From: Solimonas fluminis
Lineage (GTDB): Bacteria; Pseudomonadota; Gammaproteobacteria; Nevskiales; Nevskiaceae
Assembly: GCF_002930645.1 (NCBI RefSeq)
Contig: NZ_PSNW01000007.1
Location: forward strand, 81,373 to 145,372
Length of the DNA stretch: 64,000 bases
Direction: 5' to 3'
A model generated the notes under the pieces. That model saw only the letters and a program-made list of their open reading frames with translations. It was not told the DNA's origin and did not search any database. Both the position numbers and the translations under genes were made by a program. This document shows positions 25,043 to 33,445 of the stretch, one piece after another. Every line of letters starts with the position of its first letter. The first letter of the stretch is position 1.

Positions 25043-26029
25043 ATGGACAGGAAGCGGCACTGGGGCCGGCAGGCAGGCCGCCTGATTGCCATCGTCTTTT
25101 TTGCAGGAGTCGCACTGCTGCTGGCGGATCGTGCACGCAACATCGACTGGTCGGCAGTGGGCCTGGCCCTGCGCAGCTACCAGTTGCCGATCCTGCTGCA
25201 GGCGCTGCTGCTGACCGTGCTGGGACATCTGGTCTTCGGCGCCTATGACCTGATCGGCCGGCGCTACGCCGGACACCACTTGCCCGCGCGCCGCGTGCTG
25301 GCCATCGCCGGCGTCAGCTACGCCTTCAACCTGAACCTCGGCGCGATGCTCGGCGGCATGGGCTTCCGCTATCGCCTGTACTCGCGCCAAGGCCTGGGGA
25401 CACGGCAGATCCTTCGCGTGCTGGCGCTGGCCCTGGCGACCAACTGGACCGGCTATCTGCTGGTGGCCGGAACCGTGTTCGTGCTGGCGCCGCCGGAGCT
25501 GCCGGCGCGGTGGCCCGTGAACGGCCTGGCGCTGCGCGGCGCCGGCCTGCTGCTGCTGGCCCTGCTGGCGGCCTGGCTGGCGATGTGCGCCTTCGCCCGG
25601 CGCCGCGACTGGCATTTCCGCAAGCTCCACCTGCGGCTGCCCTCGCTGCCGATGGCCCTGCTGCAGGTCGCACTGTCGGCATTGAGCTGGAGCCTGATCG
25701 CACTCACGCTGTTCTCCCTGATGCCGGATCCGATGCCGCTGGCCACCGTGATGGGCGCCTACTACCTCGCCACGCTGGCGACGCTGGTGATCCGTGTCCC
25801 CGGCGGGCTGGGCGTGGTGGAGGCCGTGTTCCTGGCCCTGCTCAGCCCGGTCTATCCGGAGGTCCAGGTGCTGGCGGCGCTGCTGGCCTGGCGCGCGATC
25901 TGGTTCCTGCTGCCCCTGCTGCCGGCGATCCCGCTCTGCCTGCTGCTGGAGACGCGCTGGCGCGGGCAGCATGAAGCGACGCACAGCGTAGGAGCGGCCC
26001 TTGGCCGCGAAGGCCGGCCATCATGCTGA
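25043..26029 (+). CDS. ybhN: YbhN/UPF0104-type membrane protein (LPG synthase TM-like)
   Basis: The 328-residue protein has about eight membrane helices and family motifs ISYAF-like GVSYAFNLNLGAMLGGMGFRYRLY and RVPGGLGVVEAVFLAL, shared with the flippase half of MprF. In E. coli ybhN lies in line with ybhP and clsB; here it is divergent from them. Function is not established; transport or protection of an anionic lipid is plausible. The last 13 residues (VGAALGREGRPSC) and the stop codon are encoded by a REP-like palindrome, so the C-terminus appears to have been altered by that element. Confidence 0.82.
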   Translation: MDRKRHWGRQAGRLIAIVFFAGVALLLADRARNIDWSAVGLALRSYQLPILLQALLLTVLGHLVFGAYDLIGRRYAGHHLPARRVLAIAGVSYAFNLNLGAMLGGMGFRYRLYSRQGLGTRQILRVLALALATNWTGYLLVAGTVFVLAPPELPARWPVNGLALRGAGLLLLALLAAWLAMCAFARRRDWHFRKLHLRLPSLPMALLQVALSALSWSLIALTLFSLMPDPMPLATVMGAYYLATLATLVIRVPGGLGVVEAVFLALLSPVYPEVQVLAALLAWRAIWFLLPLLPAIPLCLLLETRWRGQHEATHSVGAALGREGRPSC

Positions 26030-26059
26030 CCGCCGCTCGCGGGCAAGGGCCGCCCCTGC
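25988..26059. repeat. REP-like palindrome encoding the YbhN C-terminus
   Basis: Arms at 25988-26010 (GTAGGAGCGGCCCTTGGCCG...) and 26037-26059 are inverted copies with about 20 of 23 bases paired. The left arm is in the ybhN reading frame and the right arm lies before the convergent PHA-synthase-like gene. It is related to the element at 15698-15765. Confidence 0.75.
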
Positions 26060-26079
26060 GGCGCCCTGCCCTCCGTCCG

Positions 26080-27321
26080 CTACAGCGTCGGATCGTCGGC
26101 GATGCGGGAGCGCCGCGCCCGACGCAGCGAGGCGGTGGCGGCGGTTTCCCGGGTCGGCGCTTCCTCGAGGCCGGAGCGCTCGTCCAGCCACAGCGCGCTC
26201 GCCTCCCACACGGACCGGGGCGCGCCGCTGCCCAGGATCACGCCCATGTGCCCGCCGGGTGCCACGCGGAACTCCTTGTCCTTGGAGGCCACCACGTCGA
26301 TGCTGCGGCGCGCAATCTGCGCCGGCACCAGGATGTCGCTGTCGCCGGCGAAGACCAGCAGGTTGGCCTTGATCTTCGTCAGGTCCGCCACGCGGTCGCG
26401 CACCTCGATGCGGCCGGCGGCGAGCTGGTTGTCGATGGCCATCTTCACGACCATGTCCTGGATCACGCCGCCGGGGTACAGCAGCATGTTGTTCAGGTAG
26501 TCCGCGGTGGTGGAATAGCTCTCGACGAAGTCGCGGTCCCAGAGGCGCGCCAGCAGGTCCCAGTAGGTGGTGATGGCGCCGACCGGATCGGTCATCTTGA
26601 AGGCCAGCGTGGTCAGCCAGCCCGGCGCATGCAGGCGGATGGGGTCCAGCATGTGCAGGCGCAGCGAGCTGAAGCGGCGCACCAGCTTGGCCGGCGTGTT
26701 CAGCACCGTGGCGCTGCGGGCGACGATGCCGCCGCCGCGCAGGTCGATGGGGCTGGCGATGGTGATCAGGTTGCGGATGTGCTTGTCCTGCGAGAAGCCC
26801 ATGTGCATCAGGCACAGCAGGCCGCCCATGCACCAGCCCATCAGCGAGACCTCCTTGACGCCGGAATGCGCGCGCACTTCGGCCAGGGCGGTGCCGAACA
26901 TGTCGATGGCGTAGTCCTTCAGCCCAAGGCCGGCGTGGCGCTTCGCGGGCTTGCCCCAGTCGATCAGATAGACATGGAAGCCGCGCGCGGAGAGATAGCG
27001 CACCAGGCTGCGCTGCGGCAGCAGGTCGAAGGTCTCGGTGGTGACGCCCAGCGGCGGCACCAGGACCAGCGGCACGGGGTGGCGCTGCTCGCGCACGCCC
27101 ATGCGGCTGCCGTCGGCCAGCTCGATGCTCGATTCCGCCGGGGGCGGGTAGTAGCGCAGCGACATCGGGTCGCCGGCGTAGACCGTCTCGAAAGGCGTGA
27201 GCCCCGACTTGATCAGGGTCTCGCGCAGGAACAGCCAGTCGAAGGCGTTGTCCGCCATCGCCGCGATGCGCTCGTGGAGCTTCAGGCCCTGGTCCAGGGC
27301 CTCCTTCTGCAGTCGGTTCAT
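26080..27321 (-). CDS. Class III PHA synthase-like alpha/beta hydrolase
   Basis: The 413-residue protein starts at MNRLQKEALDQG after GAGAGAAG. It has the PhaC layout: VPPLGVTTETFDLLPQRSLVRYLSARGFHVYLIDWGKP, the lipase-like box G162-W-C164-M-G-G with a cysteine nucleophile, a downstream Asp (FAGDSDILVP) and a His (APGGHMGVILGSG). It could polymerise hydroxyacyl-CoA. No phaE, phaA, phaB or phasin gene is near, and the N- and C-terminal extensions are unusual for class III. A PHA-synthase-like hydrolase with another role is also possible. An alpha/beta hydrolase lies upstream on the same strand. Confidence 0.75.
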   Translation of the reverse strand: MNRLQKEALDQGLKLHERIAAMADNAFDWLFLRETLIKSGLTPFETVYAGDPMSLRYYPPPAESSIELADGSRMGVREQRHPVPLVLVPPLGVTTETFDLLPQRSLVRYLSARGFHVYLIDWGKPAKRHAGLGLKDYAIDMFGTALAEVRAHSGVKEVSLMGWCMGGLLCLMHMGFSQDKHIRNLITIASPIDLRGGGIVARSATVLNTPAKLVRRFSSLRLHMLDPIRLHAPGWLTTLAFKMTDPVGAITTYWDLLARLWDRDFVESYSTTADYLNNMLLYPGGVIQDMVVKMAIDNQLAAGRIEVRDRVADLTKIKANLLVFAGDSDILVPAQIARRSIDVVASKDKEFRVAPGGHMGVILGSGAPRSVWEASALWLDERSGLEEAPTRETAATASLRRARRSRIADDPTL

Positions 27322-27336
27322 CTCTTCTCTCCCGGC

Positions 27337-27359
27337 CACAGGAGCTTAGCGCTCCTGTG
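27337..27359. other. Intergenic hairpin
   Basis: CACAGGAGC and GCTCCTGTG form a perfect 9-bp stem with a 5-base loop between two minus-strand hydrolase genes. There is no T run, so it may be a processing or attenuating hairpin. Confidence 0.55.
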
Positions 27360-27379
27360 CACCGGGAAAGAATAGCGGT

Positions 27380-28330
27380 TCAGGCCCGCAGGCGCTGTGG
27401 CTCTGCGGCCACTCGCTGCGGACGGCGGTGCACGTCGTCCAGGAAGCGGCCCAGTTCGCGGGTGAACAGCGCCGGCGAGTCGAACTGCACGCAGTGGCCG
27501 GCGCCCTCGAAGCGCACGATCTCCACATCGGGCACGTAGCGGGCGAAGGCCATCTGGCCCTCGATGGGGTACAGCCTGGAATGCGTGCCGGCAAAGACGC
27601 GGAAAATCTTGCCCTGGGTACGGCCCACCGAGTCGCGCCAGTCGTGGTCCAGCTCGGCATAGGTGCGCATGATGTCGAGATACACGCGCCACTGGCCGGT
27701 GCCCGCCAGGCGCTTGATCAGCGGCTCGAAGCGGCCGAGGCTGAACAGGCGCTGCAGGCCGCGGTTCTCCACCGCGTCCATGCCGAACTGCGCCAGGTGC
27801 TGCCACATGCGGCCGCGCAGCGTCTTCGGCAGCTCCTCGAAGCGCGTGTAGGGAGCATGCTCGCCCATGTCGGCGATCAGCTCGCGCAGCTCGTTGCGGA
27901 ACACCAGGTGGCGCTCGCCGAACAGGCCCCAGGGCCAGCCGGGCTTGCCGGTGACGCAGGGCGGATTGTCGATGTTGAGATAGCCGGAGACGCGGTCGAA
28001 GCCGTAGCGGCGCTGGTACTCCAGCGAGGTGCAGGCGCCCATCGACATGCCGGCCAGCGCCGGCTGCTTCAGGTCCAGCGCGGTCAGCAGGTCCTCGAGG
28101 TCATCGGCATGCTGCTCCAGCGCGTTGTACTTGCGGATGGGCAGCAGGTGCGAGCGGCCGAAGCCGCGCAGGTCCGGCAGGATGAAGCGGTTGCGCAGCG
28201 CCAGCGGCGCCACCAGCGGCAGCCACATCCAGCCGTGCATGCCGAAACCATGGAGAAGCACACAGGCCGGGCCCCGGCCGATGTCCCAGTAATGCATCCG
28301 CGCACCATCGCGCAGCGTCACGTGCGGCAT
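27380..28330 (-). CDS. Alpha/beta hydrolase
   Basis: The 316-residue protein has the hydrolase fold: oxyanion region LLHGFGMHGWMW, nucleophile elbow G94-M-S96-M-G, LPDLRGFGRS, and a C-terminal His in FEGAGHCVQFDSP. There is no signal peptide. It lies 58 bases upstream of the PHA-synthase-like gene on the same strand, so the two may act on related esters, for instance polymer depolymerisation or acyl-ester turnover. The substrate is unknown. Confidence 0.82.
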   Translation of the reverse strand: MPHVTLRDGARMHYWDIGRGPACVLLHGFGMHGWMWLPLVAPLALRNRFILPDLRGFGRSHLLPIRKYNALEQHADDLEDLLTALDLKQPALAGMSMGACTSLEYQRRYGFDRVSGYLNIDNPPCVTGKPGWPWGLFGERHLVFRNELRELIADMGEHAPYTRFEELPKTLRGRMWQHLAQFGMDAVENRGLQRLFSLGRFEPLIKRLAGTGQWRVYLDIMRTYAELDHDWRDSVGRTQGKIFRVFAGTHSRLYPIEGQMAFARYVPDVEIVRFEGAGHCVQFDSPALFTRELGRFLDDVHRRPQRVAAEPQRLRA

Positions 28331-28707
28331 GTCGTCGCAATCCTTCGGGCAAACCTTCTTGGGAGAACCCGCGACTTCCGCGCAGGTGTGTCCGCACTAT
28401 GGGCATGCTGCCCTGCCCCTGCGCGCAGGTCCGGGCCTGCGGTCGCCGGGCGGCGACGGACGGTTTCGACTCCCCTTCTTCTTATGGCCCGCCACTCCCT
28501 GTGGGCAGGTCCTGCCCCGCATTCTTACGCCATTGCGGCGCGGGGCGCCACCCCGGGGAAGCGAAGCGGGGTTCGGCAGGCACGCCGGGGGCGCCCATGA
28601 AGGAGAAGGTCCGTTCGCACTGAGCCTGCCGGCGCTTTGCCGCCTTCCCCTCCGATCCTTCGACGTGCTCCGGTCTTCAGGGCGAACGGCAACTGCCCAT
28701 GCAGGCG
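28331..28707. other. 377-base gap with decayed repeats
   Basis: I see no convincing gene. Decayed copies of the CTTCGACAGGCTCA repeat lie at 28611-28630 and 28657-28690 in opposite orientation. The rest is GC-rich sequence with short palindromes (CCCCGGGG near 28550). Confidence 0.6.
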
Positions 28708-29967
28708 CTACCGGATCGCCGCCAGCTCCAGCTGTCCGCAAGCGGCGAGCAGGCGATACGCCGCGGCCGTGCGGTCGCGGCGGCTGTTGGCGAGGTTCAC
28801 CTGCGCGGCGAGCAACTCGCGCTCGGCGTCGAGCAGGTCCAGCGTGGTGCGGCTGCCGACCTGCAGTTCCTTGCGCACGCCGTCGAGCGCGTACTCCGCG
28901 GCCTGCACCTGCGCCTCGTAGGCCGGCACGCGGTCGCGCGCCGCCTGCAGCGCCTCCCAGGACTGGATCACGGATTCGTCCACCGCGCGCTGCGCGTCGG
29001 CCGCCAGCGCGCCGGCCTGCGTCTCGCGCGCCTCGGCCTCGTGCACGCGGGCACGCAGGCCGCCGCCCTGGTAGAGGGGAACCTGCAGCTTGACCAGCGC
29101 CGACCAGCGGTCGATGCGCTCGTAGCCGAAGTCGGTGTTGTCGGCCGTGCTGGCCTGTGCGTCGAAGGACAGCGTCGGCATCGCCGCCGCGCGCGCGCCG
29201 GCAACGCCGGCCCTGGCGGCACGCTGCTGCGCCTGCGCCTCGCGCAGCAGCGGCGAGCCGCGCGACTGCTGCAGTGCTTCCGCCAGCGTTGCCGGCAGCG
29301 CCGGCTCCGCCGCGGTTTCGGCCAGCGCCTCCGGCGCGGCGCCGACGACGCGCTCGAAGCTCGCCGCCGAGGCGCGCAGCGCGGCGCGGGCACCGGCCAG
29401 TTCGGCCTGCGCGCCGGCCACGCGCGCCTGCGCCTGCGAGACATCCGTGCGCGTGGCCTCGCCAGCGTCGAAGCGCTTCTGCGTGTCGCCGCCGGCCGTG
29501 CTCAGCGCGCGCAGGTTCGCTTCGTTCAGATCGATCACCACGCGGTCGCGCGCCACCGAGAGATAGGCATTGACCGCGGCCAACAGCACCTGCTGGCGCG
29601 TCGCGGCCTGGCGGCTGCCGGCACCGTCGGCGTCGCTGGCCGCGGCATCGTAGGCGGCGTCGATGCGGCCGCCGGCATAGATCGGCTGCGTCAGCTGCAC
29701 GCCCGCGGAATTGGGCGTGCGCGTGCCCGAGGGCGGAAACGGCGAGTCCACCTGGAAATCGGAACGGCCGATGTCGGCCGAGGCGCCCAGGGTCGGCCGG
29801 TAGCCGGCGCGAGCCAGGTCCAGTCCGCCGGCCGCCGCCGCGACATCGGCGTCCGCCGCCTGGATACGCGGATCGCTGCGCAGGGCGGCCTGCGCCGCCT
29901 CGTTGAGGGTCAGGGCCTGGGCCGCGGGAGCGGCCAGCAGCAGCGCAATCAGGACAGGGTGCTTCAT
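28708..29967 (-). CDS. TolC-family outer-membrane efflux protein
   Basis: The 419-residue form starts at MKHPVLIALLLAAPAAQALTL, a clear Sec signal (about residues 1-18). Two repeats of the OEP domain follow, with typical segments GYRPTLGASADI, NSAGVQLTQPIYAGGRI, VQAAEYALDGVRKELQVGSRTTLDLLDAERELL. It forms the outer-membrane channel of a tripartite pump. It follows a TetR gene by 19 bases, and that pair is divergent from EmrA/EmrB-type genes, so the four genes form one efflux system. Confidence 0.92.
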   Translation of the reverse strand: MKHPVLIALLLAAPAAQALTLNEAAQAALRSDPRIQAADADVAAAAGGLDLARAGYRPTLGASADIGRSDFQVDSPFPPSGTRTPNSAGVQLTQPIYAGGRIDAAYDAAASDADGAGSRQAATRQQVLLAAVNAYLSVARDRVVIDLNEANLRALSTAGGDTQKRFDAGEATRTDVSQAQARVAGAQAELAGARAALRASAASFERVVGAAPEALAETAAEPALPATLAEALQQSRGSPLLREAQAQQRAARAGVAGARAAAMPTLSFDAQASTADNTDFGYERIDRWSALVKLQVPLYQGGGLRARVHEAEARETQAGALAADAQRAVDESVIQSWEALQAARDRVPAYEAQVQAAEYALDGVRKELQVGSRTTLDLLDAERELLAAQVNLANSRRDRTAAAYRLLAACGQLELAAIR

Positions 29968-29986
29968 CGCTTGTCTCCGGACAACT

Positions 29987-30643
29987 TCAGCCTTGGATGC
30001 GGCAGCCATTGAGAAACAGGCGCACCGCGTGCTGCAGGAATTCGTCGAGATCGTCGCCCTCGGGCATCGGCTGCATGCCGTGGAGGGCGCGGAACATCGG
30101 ATAGGTACGGACCAGGTTCATGAACTGCACCGCCGACCAGTCGGGCTTGGGGCAGTCCAGCACGCCGGCCTCGTGCTGGCCGCGCAGGTAGCCGGACAAC
30201 AGTGCCAGGCCGCGCTTGGGGCCCGCATCGTAGAAGCGCTCCGCCAACTCGGGGAAACGGCCCGCCTCGGCGATCATGGCGCGGTGCATGGCGATGCGGC
30301 CCGGAGCCAGGAACAGCTGCACGACGCGGCGCGCGAACTGCAGCAGCACCTGCTCGATGTCCGCTCCCGGGGCACTGCCGCGCCCCGGGAACTCGGCGCT
30401 GTCGATCAGCTGCTGGCACTGGTGGGCGATCATCTCGCCGAACAGGCCCTCCTTGCTGCCGAAGTACTGGTAGACCGTGGCCTTGGACCCGCCCACGCGC
30501 TGCACCACCTCGTCGATGCTGGCGCGGGCATAGCCCTGCTCCAGGAAGACATCGCGGGCGGCATCCAGCAGGGCCGCCCGGCGCAGTTCGCCCCGCCGGG
30601 TGGCCGGCATCGGGGGGGTCTTTTGCGGTTTGACTTTCGGCAC
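29987..30643 (-). CDS. TetR-family repressor of the efflux genes
   Basis: The 218-residue protein is read from a GTG; an ATG at 30610 would remove 11 residues. The helix-turn-helix is at about residues 40-70 (SIDEVVQRVGGSKATVYQYFGSKEGLF), followed by an AefR-like all-helical ligand domain. It heads the operon with the TolC gene and is divergent from emrA. A palindrome in the 114-base gap is a candidate operator, so it likely represses both units until a drug or lipid ligand binds. Confidence 0.85.
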   Translation of the reverse strand: MPKVKPQKTPPMPATRRGELRRAALLDAARDVFLEQGYARASIDEVVQRVGGSKATVYQYFGSKEGLFGEMIAHQCQQLIDSAEFPGRGSAPGADIEQVLLQFARRVVQLFLAPGRIAMHRAMIAEAGRFPELAERFYDAGPKRGLALLSGYLRGQHEAGVLDCPKPDWSAVQFMNLVRTYPMFRALHGMQPMPEGDDLDEFLQHAVRLFLNGCRIQG

Positions 30644-30757
30644 GGGCAGGCAGAGAATGAACTGTAACGTTCAGTACATTACCACCCTACCCCGCCCCCC
30701 GACAAGCCCGGTACCCAGCCCGGCACCCGGCGGACCGAGACACCGAGGAGCTGCACC
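30644..30757. promoter_or_regulatory. Divergent promoter with TetR-type operator
   Basis: The palindrome GTAACGT-TCAGT-ACATTAC at 30664-30682 pairs six of seven positions in each arm. It lies in the only gap between the tetR-tolC and emrA-emrB units. This spacing and size are typical of TetR operators. Confidence 0.6.
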
Positions 30758-31825
30758 ATGACTGCCGAAAAACGCCGGGGCCTGCGCCTGATCATCCTGG
30801 GCACGCTGCTGGTCGGTGCCATCGCCCTGGGCGCGCGCTGGTGGCTGCATGGCCGCTTCATCGAGTCCACCGACAACGCCTACGTGCGCGCCGACATCAC
30901 CGCGATCACGCCGCGCATCAGCGGCGAGATCGTCGAGGTGGCGGTCCGCAACAACCAGACGGTGAAGAAGGGCGACCTGCTGGCCCGCATCGACCCGCGC
31001 GACTACGAGGCCAAGCTGGAGAACGCCCGCGCCGCCGTCGCCGTGCGCGAGGCCGCGCTCAAGGCCAACGCCGAGCAGAAGAGCTACCAGGCCGCGATGA
31101 TCCGCGAGGCCGAGGCCGCCGCCGTGGCCGCCAGCGCCGACCGCCAGCGACTGGAGAAGGACTGGCAGCGCGCCGACCGCCTGGTGAAGGAGGGCGTGGC
31201 CAACCAGGCGCGCCTGGACACCGCCAGCGCCGCCTACAAGTCCGGCAGCGCCCAGGTGGAACGCGCGCAGGCCGGCGTGGCCGCCGCGCGCCAGCAGTCG
31301 GCGACGCTGGACGCCGACCGCGCCCGGCAGGAAGCCGAACTGGAAGCGGCCCGCGCCATGCTCAAGCTGGCCGAGATCGACTTCGCCGCCACCGAACTGC
31401 GCGCCCCGGTGGACGGCGTGGTGGGCGACCTCGCCGCCCGCGTCGGCGAACGCGTCAACGCCGGCCTGCGCCTGCTGTCGCTGGTGCCGCTGCAGGCGGT
31501 GTTCGTGGAAGCCAACTTCAAGGAGACGCAGCTCACCGGCATGCGCGTGGGCCAGTCCGCCGAGATCAAGGTGGATGCCTTCCCGGACAAGCCGCTGACC
31601 GCGCGCATCGACAGCGTCTCGCCCGCCAGCGGCGCCGAGTTCGCGCTGCTGCCGCCGGACAACGCCACCGGCAACTTCAACAAGATCGTGCAGCGCGTGC
31701 CGGTGAAGCTGGTGTTCGACAATGCCGGCGAACTCGCCGGCCTGCTGCGCCCGGGCATGTCGGTGGAGGTATCGGTGGACACCCGCACCGGCCCGGACGC
31801 CGTCAGCACCGCCAGCGCGCAGTAG
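30758..31825 (+). CDS. emrA: HlyD/EmrA-type membrane fusion protein
   Basis: The 355-residue protein has one N-terminal membrane helix (about residues 9-28), a biotinyl-lipoyl half-motif (IVEVAVRNNQTVKKGDLLARIDP), a long coiled coil (about 80-210, Ala/Glu/Arg-rich) and a second half-motif (LRAPVDGVVGDLAARVGERV). It would link the inner-membrane transporter to the TolC protein. It is followed by the transporter gene after 27 bases. Confidence 0.92.
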   Translation: MTAEKRRGLRLIILGTLLVGAIALGARWWLHGRFIESTDNAYVRADITAITPRISGEIVEVAVRNNQTVKKGDLLARIDPRDYEAKLENARAAVAVREAALKANAEQKSYQAAMIREAEAAAVAASADRQRLEKDWQRADRLVKEGVANQARLDTASAAYKSGSAQVERAQAGVAAARQQSATLDADRARQEAELEAARAMLKLAEIDFAATELRAPVDGVVGDLAARVGERVNAGLRLLSLVPLQAVFVEANFKETQLTGMRVGQSAEIKVDAFPDKPLTARIDSVSPASGAEFALLPPDNATGNFNKIVQRVPVKLVFDNAGELAGLLRPGMSVEVSVDTRTGPDAVSTASAQ

Positions 31826-31852
31826 CCGCTCCCCGACCGCTCCGGCACCGCC

Positions 31853-33445
31853 GTGAACACCGTCGCCGACACTCCTGCCCCGCCGCCCGGCAGCCCGGAG
31901 CAGCGCGCGCTGGCGCTGCGCGCCTGGATCGGCTTCGTGGCGATGGTGTTCGGCAACTTCATGGCGATCCTGGACATCCAGATCGTCGCCAGCAGCCTCA
32001 ACCAGATCCAGGCCGGCCTGTCGGCCAGCGCCGAGGAACTGACCTGGGTGCAGACCAGCTACCTGATCGCCGAGGTCATCGCGATCCCGCTGTCGGGCTA
32101 CCTGTCGCGCCTGCTGTCCACGCGCGTCTACTTCGTGATGAGCGCGCTGGGCTTCACGCTGGCCTCGCTGGCCTGCGCCTTCGCCTGGAACATCGAGTCC
32201 ATGGTGGTGTTCCGCGCGCTGCAGGGCTTCCTCGGCGGCGGCATGATCCCCACCACCTTCGCGGCGATGTTCATGGTGTTCCCGCCGGAGAAGCGCACCG
32301 TGCCGCTGGTGTCGCTGGGCCTGGTGTCGACGCTGGCGCCGGCCCTGGGCCCGACCATCGGCGGCTACCTCACCGACGCCTTCTCCTGGCACTGGCTGTT
32401 CCTGGTGAACCTCATCCCGGGACTGCTGGTGGCCCTGGTGGTCTGGAACCTGGTGCACATCGACCAGCCCGACTGGAGCCTGGCACGCCGCATCGACTTT
32501 ATCGGCCTGGCGCTGATGGCCATGTTCCTCGGCAGCCTGGAATACGTGCTGGACGAGGGCCCGCGCCACGACTGGCTGGAGGACGACACGGTGCGCCCGC
32601 TGTTCTTCGTGGCGATCGTCGCCGGCGCGCTGTTCTTCTGGCGCTCGCTGACGCACAAGGAACCGATCGTGGACCTGCGGGTGTTCCGCAACCGCAACTT
32701 CGCCGCCGGCGCCGTGGTGGCCTTCGTGGTGGGCGTGATGCTCTACGGCATCGTCTACCTGGTGCCGCTGTTCTTCGGCACCGTGCGCGGCTACAGCTCG
32801 CTGCAGATCGGCCACGTGATGATGGTGACCGGCATCGCCATGTTCCTGACCGCGCCGCTGGCGGGCCAGGCGCAGAAGCGCCTGGACCTGCGCATCATGC
32901 TGGCCTGGGGGCTGTTCGCGGTGGCCCTGGGCACCTGGCTCAATGCCAACCTCACGGCGCAGTCCAGCCTCGACCAGTTCCTGCTGCCGCAACTGCTGCG
33001 CGGCCACGGCTTCATGTTCTGCATGGTGTCGATGACCGGCCTGGCCCTGGGCACGCTGCCGCCGGAGGACATCAAGAACGGCAGCGGCCTGTTCAACCTG
33101 ATGCGCAATCTCGGCGGCGCCATCGGCCTGGCGGTGATCAACACGATGCTGTCGCGGCTCCAGTCCATGCACTGGTCGCACCTGGCCGAGACCGTGAACC
33201 TGTCGCGCACGCCGGTGCGCGAGGCCGCCATCGCCGCCACCGGCACGCTGTCGCCGATGCTGGGCACCGATGCCCAGCCGGCCGCGGTGGGCATCTTCGC
33301 CCGGCGTGTCGCGCAGCAGGCCCTGGTGATGACCTTCAACGACCTGCTGCTGATCCTGGCCATCCTGGTGGCCAGCCTGGCGCTGCTGCTGCCGCTGATC
33401 GAAAAGCCGCGCGCACCGCCGGGTGCCGAGGGCGGCGCGCACTGA
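31853..33445 (+). CDS. emrB: EmrB/QacA-type DHA2 MFS drug transporter
   Basis: The 530-residue protein begins at a GTG. It has about 14 hydrophobic helices and the DHA2 motifs: FGNFMAILDIQIVASSLNQIQ (motif D1), LGPTIGGYL in helix five (antiporter motif C type) and FNLMRNLGGAIGLAVINT. It exports hydrophobic drugs, fatty acids or similar compounds by proton antiport. Together with the fusion protein and TolC partner it forms a complete pump. Confidence 0.93.
   Translation: MNTVADTPAPPPGSPEQRALALRAWIGFVAMVFGNFMAILDIQIVASSLNQIQAGLSASAEELTWVQTSYLIAEVIAIPLSGYLSRLLSTRVYFVMSALGFTLASLACAFAWNIESMVVFRALQGFLGGGMIPTTFAAMFMVFPPEKRTVPLVSLGLVSTLAPALGPTIGGYLTDAFSWHWLFLVNLIPGLLVALVVWNLVHIDQPDWSLARRIDFIGLALMAMFLGSLEYVLDEGPRHDWLEDDTVRPLFFVAIVAGALFFWRSLTHKEPIVDLRVFRNRNFAAGAVVAFVVGVMLYGIVYLVPLFFGTVRGYSSLQIGHVMMVTGIAMFLTAPLAGQAQKRLDLRIMLAWGLFAVALGTWLNANLTAQSSLDQFLLPQLLRGHGFMFCMVSMTGLALGTLPPEDIKNGSGLFNLMRNLGGAIGLAVINTMLSRLQSMHWSHLAETVNLSRTPVREAAIAATGTLSPMLGTDAQPAAVGIFARRVAQQALVMTFNDLLLILAILVASLALLLPLIEKPRAPPGAEGGAH

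Noticed and set aside
30671..33442. A 923-codon minus-strand open frame opposite emrA-emrB
   Set aside because: It is antisense to well-supported genes and consists of repetitive His/Gln/Arg/Gly-rich translation.
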